Source of the DNA: Spiractinospora alimapuensis
GTDB taxonomy: Bacteria; Actinomycetota; Actinomycetes; Streptosporangiales; Streptosporangiaceae
Assembly: GCF_018437505.1 (NCBI RefSeq)
Contig: NZ_CP072467.1
Coordinates: 434,001 to 498,000 of the forward strand
DNA: 64,000 nucleotides
Direction of reading: 5' to 3'
Part shown: positions 18,797 to 27,241 of the stretch, piece after piece
Layout of the letters: each line of letters begins with the position of its first letter
Numbering within the stretch: the first letter of the stretch is position 1
Translations under genes and position numbers: made by a program
Notes under the pieces: model-generated
Databases searched by the model: none
What the model was told of the DNA's origin: nothing
Seen by the model: the letters and a program-made list of their open reading frames with translations, nothing else

Positions 18797-20419
18797 ATGA
18801 GGCGGGTTGACTGGGTGACACGACTGTTGGGTTCGTATCGAGGGGGCACCGTGTGGATCATGGTGGTCGCGTGGGCCGGGCTGAGCGCCGTGCTGCTCGT
18901 CGAGGCGGACGGCATGACGGACTCCCGACAGCGGGCGGTGGCCGTGGTGGCGAGCGCCCTGTTGGCGGGCGCCTTCGTCGTCGCCCGCCGCTCCCCCGCC
19001 ATCGCGCTGATCCTCGTGGGTGCGTTGGCCCTGGCACAGGTGCTGGTCAGTGTCGTGGTCCTCCAGTCGGCGTGGGCCATGTCCTGCCTGCTTCCCGTCA
19101 TCGTGTTCGCCTTCCACGCCGGCCGTCGCTCGGTGGGACCACTCGCGGTCGTCGGGCTGGTCATCGGTGCGGCGACGGTCTCGGGCAGTGTGCTCGCGGC
19201 ACAGTGGATGACGGGTCGTGGCGCCGACAATCCCGCGAGCGTGTTCGCGGACTGGGCCGGCGTCGTCATCGTCGCGATCATGGTGGCGCTCGCGCCATGG
19301 CTGCTGGGCCGCTACTGGCGGGACCACGACGCGATCGGGGCGCGCGGGTGGGAGGTGGCCGAACACCTGGAACGCGTGCGCACGGTCGAGACCGAACACG
19401 CGCGGCTGCGGGAACGCGCTCGCATCGCCAGCGACATGCACGACTCACTCGGACACAGCCTCACCCTCGTGGGCGTGCGGGCGGCCGCGCTGGAGATGGC
19501 CGCCGAGGCCGACAGCGATCAGCGCGCGGCGGCCAGTGAGTTGCGCGCCGCCGCGCACGAGGCCACCTTGCGGCTGCGCGAGGTCATCGGTGTCCTACGC
19601 AGCGAGCACTCGGGCGACGACGAGGCGACCGTGGACGACGTTTCCACGCTGGTGCGCAGCGCGCGCTCGGCGGGCCTGCGCGTTCGACTCACGCGGGAAG
19701 GGCTGGACCTGCCGACCACCACGCCGGTCGGCGCGGCGGCGTGCCGTGTCGTCAGGGAGGCGCTCACCAACGCGGCGAGGTACGCCGCCGACGCGGAGAT
19801 CACGGTGCGGGTGAGCCGCGACGGGGCGTCCACCTCGGTACTCGTCCAGGACGACGGATCGTGGACCGTCGCAGCGGGCGCGGGCTCGGGCTCGGGTACG
19901 GGGCTGGCGGGACTTCGGGAACGGGTGGAGGAACTCCGCGGCACGCTGGACGCCGGGCCGGTCGAGGACGGTCCCGGCTTCCGGGTGCGGGCATGGTTGC
20001 CGGAGTCGGACGACACGGCCTCCCAGCCGCGTCCCGGTACGCGGCTGACCCGGGAACGGGAGAACGTTACGCGGCGGGCGCGGCGCGGGCTGCTCACCGC
20101 GGTCCTCGTCCCCGTCGGGTTGACCGCGACCCTCGCCGGACTGACGTTCGCGCTGCTGGGGCTGCGTGGCGCCAACTCGGTCCTGGACCCGGCCGACTAC
20201 GCCGAACTCGACCTGGGCGACGCGCGCGGGTCCGTCGAGTCCGTACTCCCCGCGTTCTCCTCGCGCCCCCGCGACCTCATCGGGGAGTCCCCCGCACCCG
20301 ACGGCTCGGTGTGCGAGTACTATCCGTCGAGCCGTGAGTCCGGACTGCCGACCATCTTCCGGCTGTGTTTCGTCGCGGACCGTCTCGTGGCCAAGGACGA
20401 GTTCGAGCAGCGGCCATGA
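18797..20419 (+). CDS. NarL-type sensor histidine kinase with extra C-terminal membrane and extracytoplasmic domain
   Basis: The product of about 540 aa has several N-terminal membrane helices (residues about 15-165) and a HisKA_3 dimerisation domain with IASDMHDSLGHSL, where His215 is the phosphorylated residue. An HATPase domain follows (REALTNAARYA; GSGTGLAGLRERV). Unusually, a further membrane helix follows the ATPase domain (TAVLVPVGLTATLAGLTFALLGL), with about 85 extracytoplasmic residues after it (DYAELDLGDARGSVESVLP onward). The response regulator gene follows directly. ATG 18797 has a Shine-Dalgarno element too close; GTG 18815 is an alternative start. Confidence 0.85.
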   Translation: MRRVDWVTRLLGSYRGGTVWIMVVAWAGLSAVLLVEADGMTDSRQRAVAVVASALLAGAFVVARRSPAIALILVGALALAQVLVSVVVLQSAWAMSCLLPVIVFAFHAGRRSVGPLAVVGLVIGAATVSGSVLAAQWMTGRGADNPASVFADWAGVVIVAIMVALAPWLLGRYWRDHDAIGARGWEVAEHLERVRTVETEHARLRERARIASDMHDSLGHSLTLVGVRAAALEMAAEADSDQRAAASELRAAAHEATLRLREVIGVLRSEHSGDDEATVDDVSTLVRSARSAGLRVRLTREGLDLPTTTPVGAAACRVVREALTNAARYAADAEITVRVSRDGASTSVLVQDDGSWTVAAGAGSGSGTGLAGLRERVEELRGTLDAGPVEDGPGFRVRAWLPESDDTASQPRPGTRLTRERENVTRRARRGLLTAVLVPVGLTATLAGLTFALLGLRGANSVLDPADYAELDLGDARGSVESVLPAFSSRPRDLIGESPAPDGSVCEYYPSSRESGLPTIFRLCFVADRLVAKDEFEQRP

Positions 20420-20446
20420 CCTGGCGACGACGCTTGAGAGGTGGGG

Positions 20447-21130
20447 ATGGTGGAGCGAACACCCCTGCGGGTGGTACTCGCCGACGACGAGCGGATGGTC
20501 CGCGCCGGGATCGCCTCGATCCTCGCCTCCGCCACGGGCTTCGAGGTCGTGGGCGAGGCGTCCGACGGGGCCGAGGCCGTCGCACTCGTGGCTCAACACG
20601 GACCCGACATCGCCTTGCTGGACGTGCAGATGCCGGGAACGGACGGCCTGTCCGCGGCCGACACGATCCTCGCCCAGCACCCCGGAACCGCCGTCGTCGT
20701 TCTCACGACCTTCTCCGAGGACGCCTACGTGGCCCGCGCGCTCGGCGGCGGCGCGAGCGGTTTCGTCCTGAAGACGGGTGACCCCAACGACCTGGTCTCC
20801 GGGCTACGGGCCGTGGCAGACGGCGGAGCGTACCTGTCGCCGGAGATCGCGCGCCGTGTCATCGACGAGCTGGGCGCCGGCGGGACGCGGGGCCGGATGT
20901 CGCGGGGAGCGCTCGCGCGCGAGCGCGTGGGTCAGCTCACCGAACGGGAACGGGAGGTGCTCGGGCTCCTCGGCGAGGGGTTGTCCAACGACGCGATCGC
21001 CCGACGTCTGGGCATCGTCCCGGGGACCGCGAAGGTCCACGTCGGGTCGATCCTGTCCCGGCTTGGCGTCGCCAATCGCGTACAGGCCGCGATCCTCGCC
21101 TACGAGGCGGGACTCATCGCCGAGACCTGA
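20447..21130 (+). CDS. NarL/FixJ-family response regulator
   Basis: The 227-aa protein has a receiver domain with the acidic pair ADDER (about 12-16), phosphoacceptor Asp59 in LLDVQMPGTDG, the switch Thr in VLTTFSED, and Lys in FVLKTGD. A LuxR-type helix-turn-helix follows (QLTEREREVLGLLGEGLSNDAIARRLGIVPGTAKVHV, about residues 165-200). It is the partner of the histidine kinase 27 bp upstream. ATG 20447 is chosen because GAGAGG lies 6 bp before it. Target genes are not evident. Confidence 0.93.
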   Translation: MVERTPLRVVLADDERMVRAGIASILASATGFEVVGEASDGAEAVALVAQHGPDIALLDVQMPGTDGLSAADTILAQHPGTAVVVLTTFSEDAYVARALGGGASGFVLKTGDPNDLVSGLRAVADGGAYLSPEIARRVIDELGAGGTRGRMSRGALARERVGQLTEREREVLGLLGEGLSNDAIARRLGIVPGTAKVHVGSILSRLGVANRVQAAILAYEAGLIAET

Positions 21131-21174
21131 GCGGACACGCTGGTCAGCGCGTCGCACTGCGCTAGATTCGTTCC

Positions 21175-22386
21175 ATGACCGACACCGCCGCCCTGCTGGA
21201 CCACGTGTGGCGCGAGGACGGCGCCCGGCTGCTGGGGGCCCTGGCTCGTCGGATCGGCGACCTGGGGCTCGCGGAGGACGCGCTACAGGAGGCCGCGGCG
21301 GAGGCGCTGCGCACCTGGTCCACCGATCCGCCCCCCAACCCGGCCGGGTGGCTGGCCACCACGGCGCGCCGCAGGGCCATCGACCGGCTGCGACGTGCGG
21401 ACACTGAGGACACCAAGCTTCGGGTCCTCGCCGCGCGGGCGGAGGAGCCGGCGGAGGACGCGGGGGACGACGTCGTCGCGCTGCTCTTCGGCTGCTGCGA
21501 CCCCACGCTGCCCGCCGACACCCGGGTCATGCTCACCCTGCGCGCGGTGTGCTCGTTGACCGTCCCGGAGATCGCGAGTGCCTTCCTCACCACACCGACA
21601 GCCGTCACGCAACGCCTCACGCGGTGTCGGCGCAGACTGCGCGACAGCGGCGTCACCTTCCAGGTCCCACACCCCGAAGAGTTCGCCCCACGCCTGGATT
21701 CCGTCCTCGCGACGATCTACCTCCTGCACAACGAGGGATACCTGGCCACGGACGCGTCCGCGGGACACCGTCCCGACCTCGTCGCGACCTCCGTGCGGTT
21801 GGGGCGGGAACTGACCACCCTGATGCCGCGAGAGACGGAGGTGGCCGGGCTCACCGCGTTGATGGAACTCAACCAGGCCCGTGGCGGACAACGCCTCGAC
21901 CGCGACGGCGGCCTGCTGCTGTTGGGGGAACAGGACCGCCACGCCTGGGATCAGCGACTCATCGCCCAGGCCTCGACACGGTTGGAGCGGGCGCTGGCGC
22001 GACGGCGCCCAGGGCCCTACCAAGTGCAGGCGGCGATCGTGGCGCTCCACACCCAGGCTCCGGACGTGGCCGGAACCGACTGGCGCCAGATCCGGTTGTT
22101 GTACGACCGTCTGTACACCCTGCGCCCCGCGGCGCTGGTCCGGTTGAGTCGGGCGGTGGCCACCTGGCACGTCCGGGGTGCCGGCGCGGCGCTTGATGAG
22201 GTGGACGCGTTGCGGGCCGACCTGGAGGGCAACCGTCTGTTCCACGCGACCCGGTCGCGGCTGCTGGAGGACCTCGGTCGCCTCGACGAGGCGACCGAGG
22301 CGACGCGGCGGGCCGTCGGCCTGGCGATGAACCCCGCGGAACGGCGGTTGCTGGGCCGACGGCTGCACGCACTCAGTGCTCGATGA
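21175..22386 (+). CDS. ECF RNA polymerase sigma factor, SigJ/ECF42-like with C-terminal extension
   Basis: The 403-aa protein has sigma region 2 (HVWREDGARLLGALARRIGDLGLAEDALQEAAAEALRTW), a linker, and region 4 (CSLTVPEIASAFLTTPTAVTQRLTRCRRRLR). A long C-terminal domain (DUF6596-type, about residues 185-400) follows, containing YLLHNEGYLATD and repeated helical pairs. This layout is that of ECF42 sigma factors, which lack a classical anti-sigma factor and are paired with DGPF/YCII proteins. Such a gene lies immediately downstream, convergent, overlapping by 14 bp. Control by the C-terminal domain is known for the group. Confidence 0.9.
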   Translation: MTDTAALLDHVWREDGARLLGALARRIGDLGLAEDALQEAAAEALRTWSTDPPPNPAGWLATTARRRAIDRLRRADTEDTKLRVLAARAEEPAEDAGDDVVALLFGCCDPTLPADTRVMLTLRAVCSLTVPEIASAFLTTPTAVTQRLTRCRRRLRDSGVTFQVPHPEEFAPRLDSVLATIYLLHNEGYLATDASAGHRPDLVATSVRLGRELTTLMPRETEVAGLTALMELNQARGGQRLDRDGGLLLLGEQDRHAWDQRLIAQASTRLERALARRRPGPYQVQAAIVALHTQAPDVAGTDWRQIRLLYDRLYTLRPAALVRLSRAVATWHVRGAGAALDEVDALRADLEGNRLFHATRSRLLEDLGRLDEATEATRRAVGLAMNPAERRLLGRRLHALSAR

Positions 22387-22732
22387 TGGGGCGCACCTCC
22401 ACGCTGTTGCTGGGGCAAGTCGCCAGTCCGGGGAAAGTGGCGGCGACGGACAGTGCCTCCTCCAGCGAGTCGGCGACGATGTAGCTGATGCCGCCGATGA
22501 TCTCCTTCAGCTCCAGGTAGGGGCCGTCGGTCACCTGCGGTGTGCCGTCGGCGTCGAGCCGGATGGTCTTGGCCTGCTCCGGTGGTGTGAGTTCGCCGCC
22601 GACGTCGAGCTTGCCCTCGGCGATCCACTTCTCCGCCCAGGCGATGATCCCTTCCATCTCCCGTTCGGAGGCAGCTTCGGTGACGTGGGCCCACTCCTCC
22701 GGTGCTCCGCACACCAGCATGAGGTAACGCAT
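22373..22732 (-). CDS. DGPF-domain (YCII-related) protein, partner of the ECF sigma factor
   Basis: The 119-aa protein begins MRYLMLVCGAPEEW and contains the family motif TDGPYLELKEIIGGISYIVA (about residues 65-84), the DGPF/YCII dimeric alpha-beta barrel. Proteins of this type are the usual neighbours and targets of ECF42 sigma factors; their biochemical role is not established. ATG 22732 is chosen for the conserved MRYLML start and a GAGAGGA ribosome site. A promoter resembling the ECF42 consensus lies about 50-77 bp upstream. Confidence 0.85.
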   Translation of the reverse strand: MRYLMLVCGAPEEWAHVTEAASEREMEGIIAWAEKWIAEGKLDVGGELTPPEQAKTIRLDADGTPQVTDGPYLELKEIIGGISYIVADSLEEALSVAATFPGLATCPSNSVEVRPIIEH

Positions 22733-22780
22733 GTCTGTTCCTCTCGACGGGGACACCAGGGTGGCGTCCTCTCACCCCTA

Positions 22781-22809
22781 CTACGAATGGCGTCGCCTTC
22801 CATTCGACA
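22781..22809 (-). promoter_or_regulatory. Probable ECF42-type promoter of the DGPF gene
   Basis: Reading the minus strand, TGTCGA (22809-22804) is followed after an 18-bp spacer by CGTAG (22785-22781). As I recall, ECF42 promoters have TGTCGA at -35 and a CGA/CGT-type -10, so this fits transcription of the DGPF gene by the neighbouring sigma factor. The same -35 is not seen upstream of the sigma gene itself. Confidence 0.6.
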
Positions 22810-22833
22810 TCGGCCGCGATATTTTCTCTCGGC

Positions 22834-23847
22834 TCACGTCCGAGGCAGGTGGATCAGTGTCTTTCCGGTGTTTCCGCCCTTCAGGATGTCCAGGAACGCC
22901 GAGACCGCGGTGTCGATCCCGGTCGTGACGGTCTCCTCGCGGGTCAGGGACCCGTCGGCCAGCCACCCCGCGGCGAGCTGGGTGTACTCCGCGGCGAGGT
23001 GGCGGTGGTCGCCGATGATGAACCCGCGCAGGGTCAGCCGTTTCTTGATCGCCTGGTACAGGTTGTCCGGCCCTGGGCCTCGGCCCTCGGCGTTGTAGTG
23101 CGCGACCGCCCCGCACAGCGCGACCCGACCGTTGGGCCGCACCACGTCCAGCGCCGCTTGCAGGTGTGTTCCCCCCACGTTGTCGAAGTACACGTCAACG
23201 CCGTCCGGCGCGGCGAGGCGGAGATCTTCGAGGAGAGTGCCCTCCTTGTAGTCGACGGCGGCGTCGTATCCGAAGTCCTCCATCGCGCGGCGCACCTTCC
23301 GCGCGCCCCCCGCCGAGCCGACGACCCGCTTCGCGCCCAGGTGACGGGCGATACGTGGGATCACGCTTCCCACCGCGCCGGAGGCCGCGGAGACGAACAC
23401 GGTGTCGCCGGGGTCCACTCGCGCGATCTCGGTGAGTCCGACGTAGGCCGTCAGGCCCGTCGTTCCCAGCACCCCGAGGTAGGCCGACGCCGGCGCGATG
23501 GCGGTGTCGAGCACCTCGACCTGGCCCGCGTCCAGGAGGGCGTGTTCGCGCCAGCCGAGGAAGTGCCGCACCACTGTCCCCGTAGGGAGATCCGGCGTGT
23601 CGGACGCGACCACCGTGCCGACCGCGCCGCCGGTCATGGTCTCTCCCAGCGCGAACGGCGAGATGTAGGACTCCACGTCGTCCATCCGGCCGCGCATGTA
23701 GGGGTCGACCGACAGCCAGTCGTTGGCGACGACGACCTGACCGGGGCCCGGGTCGGGTACCTCGACCGTGACCGTCGCGAAGTCGTCGTCGCTTGGCTCC
23801 CCTCTGGGGCGGGAACGTAGCTGGATCTCCCTGCTGGTGAATACCAC
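22834..23847 (-). CDS. NADP-dependent oxidoreductase, medium-chain (CurA / leukotriene-B4 dehydrogenase-like)
   Basis: The 337-aa enzyme belongs to the zinc-free medium-chain reductases. An N-terminal GroES-like domain carries WLSVDPYMRGRM, followed by a Rossmann domain with VFVSAASGAVGSVIPRIARHLG (glycine-rich NADPH loop) and the family motif YFDNVGGTHLQAAL. These are hallmarks of the CurA/YncB/prostaglandin-reductase group that reduces alkenals and enones. GTG 23847 is chosen because GAGAGGA lies 6 bp upstream; the longer upstream extension shows no family sequence. Confidence 0.9.
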   Translation of the reverse strand: MVFTSREIQLRSRPRGEPSDDDFATVTVEVPDPGPGQVVVANDWLSVDPYMRGRMDDVESYISPFALGETMTGGAVGTVVASDTPDLPTGTVVRHFLGWREHALLDAGQVEVLDTAIAPASAYLGVLGTTGLTAYVGLTEIARVDPGDTVFVSAASGAVGSVIPRIARHLGAKRVVGSAGGARKVRRAMEDFGYDAAVDYKEGTLLEDLRLAAPDGVDVYFDNVGGTHLQAALDVVRPNGRVALCGAVAHYNAEGRGPGPDNLYQAIKKRLTLRGFIIGDHRHLAAEYTQLAAGWLADGSLTREETVTTGIDTAVSAFLDILKGGNTGKTLIHLPRT

Positions 23848-24016
23848 GGCGTGTCCTCTCTGTCGGGCAGGGCCGAATATATGCCGCTCAGGGGACACGA
23901 ACGGCCACGAATCGGCTGAGTAGGCGGGATTCCGTCCCTTGGGGGCGGACGGGGACGACAATGGACCGCTACGATCGATTACCGCACAAACCCGCCGTCG
24001 AAGGGTCTCGCCGGTG

Positions 24017-24571
24017 ATGACAGCCTGGGCGGAGCCGCAGCGCGCACCACTCACCTGGGAGATGTTCCTCGGAATCGACCCCGAGACCCGGCGCGACCTG
24101 GAACTCGTGGACGGCTACCTGGTGCCCCGAGAACAGCGTTCCTCCGAGCACCAGGCGGTGCTGCGGCGCCTGCTGTCCATCCTGGAGGAGGCCGCGGGCG
24201 ACGCCGAACACGGACTGTCCCCGGGAACCGGTTTCGCCACCGACACTGAGGTGGACGTCCTGTTGTGGCGGGAACCGCCCACGGCGCGGAAGCCCGACGC
24301 GGTGTTGTACCGCGCGCTGGCGGAGGGCGAGGAGCTGACCGCGGACCACGTGGTGATCGTCGCCGAGGTGTTGTCGACGTGGTCCCAGCGGCGTGACCGT
24401 GTGCACAAGATGGCGGACTACGCCGACGCGGCGATCTCCAACTACTGGCTCGTTCACTACGACCGGTCCGGGGTGGTGGGCATCGAACGGTACGCGTTGC
24501 TCGACCCGACCAAGCCCTACCGTCACATCGGGACGACGTACCGCAGCATGACCTCACGTCGACGCCCCTGA
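24017..24571 (+). CDS. Uma2-family putative restriction-endonuclease-like protein (1 of 3)
   Basis: The 184-aa protein has the PD-(D/E)XK fold pattern of Uma2 (DUF820): DLELVDGYLVPREQRSSEHQAV (about 28-49), TEVDVLLW, RKPDAVLYR (active-site Asp), and VVIVAEVLSTWSQRRDRVHKMADYADAAISNYWLV, with Glu, Asp and Lys as catalytic residues. Family function is unknown although the family is abundant in actinobacteria and cyanobacteria. Compared with its paralogue at 26093 it stops about 20 residues early, just after YRSM, in a sequence overlapping the convergent ThuA gene by 18 bp. Confidence 0.85.
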   Translation: MTAWAEPQRAPLTWEMFLGIDPETRRDLELVDGYLVPREQRSSEHQAVLRRLLSILEEAAGDAEHGLSPGTGFATDTEVDVLLWREPPTARKPDAVLYRALAEGEELTADHVVIVAEVLSTWSQRRDRVHKMADYADAAISNYWLVHYDRSGVVGIERYALLDPTKPYRHIGTTYRSMTSRRRP

Positions 24572-25213
24572 CGTCGTCGGCGACTCCCCCAGGCAGGAGC
24601 GGATCCCGCCGAGGAGGTGTGCCCGGAACCGGGGGTCGTGGTAGCTCTCCGTCCCGTGCCCCAGCGCGGTGTAGAACACGGGGCCTCCGCCCATCCGATG
24701 GGTCCAGGCGATGGGGTGGTCGTCGTCGGTCGCGAGGAGCACACGGCTGTGCGGCTCCGGTGCGTCGTGGAATTCGTACCAGGCGTCGGTCGTGGTCCAG
24801 ACTCCGTCGATGAGGTGCCGTGTGGCGGGATGGGTGGGGTCGGTGACGCGCAGGGTCGCGGTCCGCGTCGGTGTGTGGTCGTGGGGTCGGGCACCGATCA
24901 GGTGACCGAAGAACGGCCAGTCCTCCTCGGTGTCCGCGGCCGCGTGCACGCCGACGAACCCGCCGCCCGCGGTGACGAAGCGTTCCATCGCGGCCCGTTG
25001 GGGCGCGTTGAACACGGTTCCGGAGGTGTTGAGGAACACGACGGCGGCGTAGCGTTCCAGCTCGCGGGGCGTGAACGTGGTCGGGTCCTCCGTGGCGTCG
25101 ACGGTGACGCCGTGCGTGGCGCCGAGTTCCCGAACGGCCGCGATCCCGTCGGGGATCGACGGATGCCGGAATCCGGTCGTGCGGGTGAGGACGAGCAGTC
25201 GCGGCGACGCCAT
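24554..25213 (-). CDS. ThuA-domain protein (trehalose-utilisation-like glutamine-amidotransferase fold)
   Basis: The 219-aa protein matches the ThuA fold: LLVLTRTTGFRHPSIPDGIAAV (about 6-27), FLNTSGTVFNAPQRAAMERFVTAGGGFVGVHAAADTEEDWPFFGHLIGA, and HRMGGGPVFYTALGHGTESY with the late conserved His. The fold is that of class I amidotransferases without the nucleophile Cys. ThuA proteins are linked to disaccharide oxidation and glycoside processing in other bacteria. ATG 25213 has GGGAGGA upstream. It follows the dioxygenase gene by 35 bp on the same strand. Confidence 0.88.
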   Translation of the reverse strand: MASPRLLVLTRTTGFRHPSIPDGIAAVRELGATHGVTVDATEDPTTFTPRELERYAAVVFLNTSGTVFNAPQRAAMERFVTAGGGFVGVHAAADTEEDWPFFGHLIGARPHDHTPTRTATLRVTDPTHPATRHLIDGVWTTTDAWYEFHDAPEPHSRVLLATDDDHPIAWTHRMGGGPVFYTALGHGTESYHDPRFRAHLLGGIRSCLGESPTTSGAST

Positions 25214-25248
25214 CGTGAATCCTCCCGTTGTGGTGGCCGAGGAACCGG

Positions 25249-25968
25249 TCACCAGACGCTGCGGGCCATCACCGACGACCCTGCGGGGGTGAGCGGCTCA
25301 TGGAGAAGGATCGGGGTCTGTGCCATGAAGCGCGGCTCGGCCCCGTGGTGCTCCTGCGCGGCGTGGGCGAGGAACGGATGGCACAGGTACATGTCGCCGG
25401 GGCGTCCGGTCGCGGTGACGACGGGGCGGTGGGTGGAGGCGGGTGCGAGGCGGCGTGACGCGGTCGCGGAGTCCAGCGGTTCCGCGTCGAGGACGCGCGC
25501 CGTGTCGCGGTGGGATCCCACGCGGATTCGGGTGGGCGCGTCGTCCTCCCCCACCGTGGACAGCAACACGAGGAGAAGCACCGTCCACGGGCGGCCGCTC
25601 GTCGCCGGTTGCCCGTCCGGGCCCAGGGTGTTCTGGTCGATGTGCCACCCTCGGTCGTCGTCGGCAGGGAACACCGGGAACCGCACGGGGATAGTGCCGA
25701 CGTCCCGGCGTGGCTGCCAGGTGTCGACCCCGAGCAGTGTGTCCAGCGCGGCGCGTAGGGAACGGCTGGACATGATCGTCGCCCCGGGGCCGTCCTCCAG
25801 GTCGGTCGCCCACACCACCGGCCGGGTCCACCCCGCGGGGTCGTGTGGGGACAGCCCCATCGCGGACCACAGCCGAGAACGGAGGTCGTCGGCCACGTCC
25901 TCCGACGCGGCCGCGGGCAGATGGACGTACCCACGTTCGGCGAATTTATGGTGATCGACCGAGCGCAT
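25249..25968 (-). CDS. Phytanoyl-CoA dioxygenase (PhyH) family protein
   Basis: The product of about 239 aa is a non-haem Fe(II)/2-oxoglutarate oxygenase-like protein. The ligand motif HxD is in GWHIDQN, and the distal His is in LCHPFLAHAAQEHHG. An Arg (RFMAQTPILL) follows where 2-oxoglutarate is bound in the family. The start is uncertain: ATG 25968 (MRSVDHHKFAERGYVHLP) matches the family beginning, while a GTG at 26067 would add 33 residues. It is first in a two-gene unit with the ThuA gene. The substrate is unknown. Confidence 0.82.
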   Translation of the reverse strand: MRSVDHHKFAERGYVHLPAAASEDVADDLRSRLWSAMGLSPHDPAGWTRPVVWATDLEDGPGATIMSSRSLRAALDTLLGVDTWQPRRDVGTIPVRFPVFPADDDRGWHIDQNTLGPDGQPATSGRPWTVLLLVLLSTVGEDDAPTRIRVGSHRDTARVLDAEPLDSATASRRLAPASTHRPVVTATGRPGDMYLCHPFLAHAAQEHHGAEPRFMAQTPILLHEPLTPAGSSVMARSVW

Positions 25969-26092
25969 AGGGCGACGGTACTCCTCGTCCTGCGCTTGGA
26001 CCAGCCAATTCTCCGGTGTCTGTTCCGTCCGCCACCCTGGCCCCGTGAATGGCGCTGGTCTCGCCACGGAGGCCGGATCGCGGAGGTAACAC

Positions 26093-26710
26093 GTGTCAAC
26101 CGTTGGGGCGGAGCCGAGGCACCATCCCGTCTCGTGGGAGGAGTTCCTCGACCTGGATTCCGATCTTCGGCGGGACCTGGAGATCGTCGAGGGTTATGTG
26201 TTCCCCCGTGGACGACGCGCGCGGGAACACCAGAAGGTCGCGAGGCGGCTGTCCGCGGCCTTGGAGGCCGCCGCGGTCGAACGCATGCGCGACAGCGGTC
26301 GTGCCGAGTGCTACGAGACCAACACCGAAGTGGACGTCCTCCTGTGGGAACACCCCGCGACCGCTCGGAAACCCGACGCGGTGCTGCACCGCTGTCTGCC
26401 CGACTTCGAACAGCTCGCGGCGGAGCATGTCGTGGTCGCTGTCGAGGTGCTGTCCACCTGGTCCCAACGACGGGACCGACTGCACAAGATGGCGGAGTAC
26501 GCGGCGGCGGGAATCCCGCACTATTGGCTGGTGGAGGTCGACACACTGGGTGCGGTCAGTGTCGAGCGCTACGCGCTGTTCGGGGGCATCGCACCGTACC
26601 GGCACATCGACACGACCCACCGGGATATGGGTGGCCCCGCGATTCACGCGACCGACCCGTTCCCGATCGAGGCGCTGTGGCGAAGCCTGGAGGTCGCGCC
26701 GCCGGAGTGA
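26093..26710 (+). CDS. Uma2-family putative endonuclease (2 of 3)
   Basis: The 205-aa protein is a close relative of the one at 24017: DLEIVEGYVFPRGRRAREHQKV, TEVDVLLWEHPATARKPDAVLHR, and VEVLSTWSQRRDRLHKMAEYAAAGIPHYWLVEVD carry the PD-(D/E)XK residues. It retains a normal C terminus (ATDPFPIEALWRSLEV), unlike the first copy. The GTG at 26093 has GGAGG 7 bp upstream. It is divergent from the dioxygenase gene with little space between them. The two copies probably arose by duplication within this region. Confidence 0.87.
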   Translation: MSTVGAEPRHHPVSWEEFLDLDSDLRRDLEIVEGYVFPRGRRAREHQKVARRLSAALEAAAVERMRDSGRAECYETNTEVDVLLWEHPATARKPDAVLHRCLPDFEQLAAEHVVVAVEVLSTWSQRRDRLHKMAEYAAAGIPHYWLVEVDTLGAVSVERYALFGGIAPYRHIDTTHRDMGGPAIHATDPFPIEALWRSLEVAPPE

Positions 26711-26724
26711 GGCGCGGACCGGGC

Positions 26725-27057
26725 TCAGGGCAGGGAGCGGTGGATCTCCAGGAGGGAGTCGCGGGCGGCGTTCCCGGCCTCGGGGTCGTCGACGACGGCG
26801 CGCAGGCGCGTGACGATGTCGTCGGTGTCCAGGCCGCGGTGCATCCGCACGAGGTGCCCCAGGCCGATGGCCGCACATCGGCGGATGTCGCCGGATGGGT
26901 GGTCCAGCAGGTCAAGACAGATCGAGCGGACCCAGTGGGGGTCGGGGTCGTGGACCACGACCCCGACCAGTGCGGTGACGATCCGTCCCACGTCACCCGC
27001 TGACAGGGCGGCGTTGAGGCCGTCGCGGTCGACCCTGGGCGGTTGTTCGTAGCGCAC
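26725..27057 (-). CDS. HEAT-repeat-like small protein
   Basis: The product of about 110 aa consists of paired helices (WVRSICLDLLDHPSGDIRRCAAIGLGHLVRMH, about residues 33-64, then LDTDDIVTRLRAVVDDPEAGNAARDSLLEIHRSL), typical of short HEAT-repeat proteins found scattered in bacteria, some of them next to toxin or nuclease genes. GTG 27057 is chosen because GAGAGGGGG lies 5 bp upstream. It is convergent with the Uma2 gene. No function can be assigned; a protein-binding or immunity role is only a guess. Confidence 0.65.
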   Translation of the reverse strand: MRYEQPPRVDRDGLNAALSAGDVGRIVTALVGVVVHDPDPHWVRSICLDLLDHPSGDIRRCAAIGLGHLVRMHRGLDTDDIVTRLRAVVDDPEAGNAARDSLLEIHRSLP

Positions 27058-27241
27058 CAGGGTCCCCCTCTCGTCGGTCTCAGACGCCGCTGGCGCCGCC
27101 ACGAGTCTGAAGGCTCCCGGCGGCCTCGCGCATCCATCGAATGGTGACGTCCGCATCCACCTTTTGGCAGAGTCCCACGTCAACCAGGGTGGGGCCGGGC
27201 GGGCTGCGACGCCTCGAGGAAGGCCCGGGTCGGTGCGCGCC

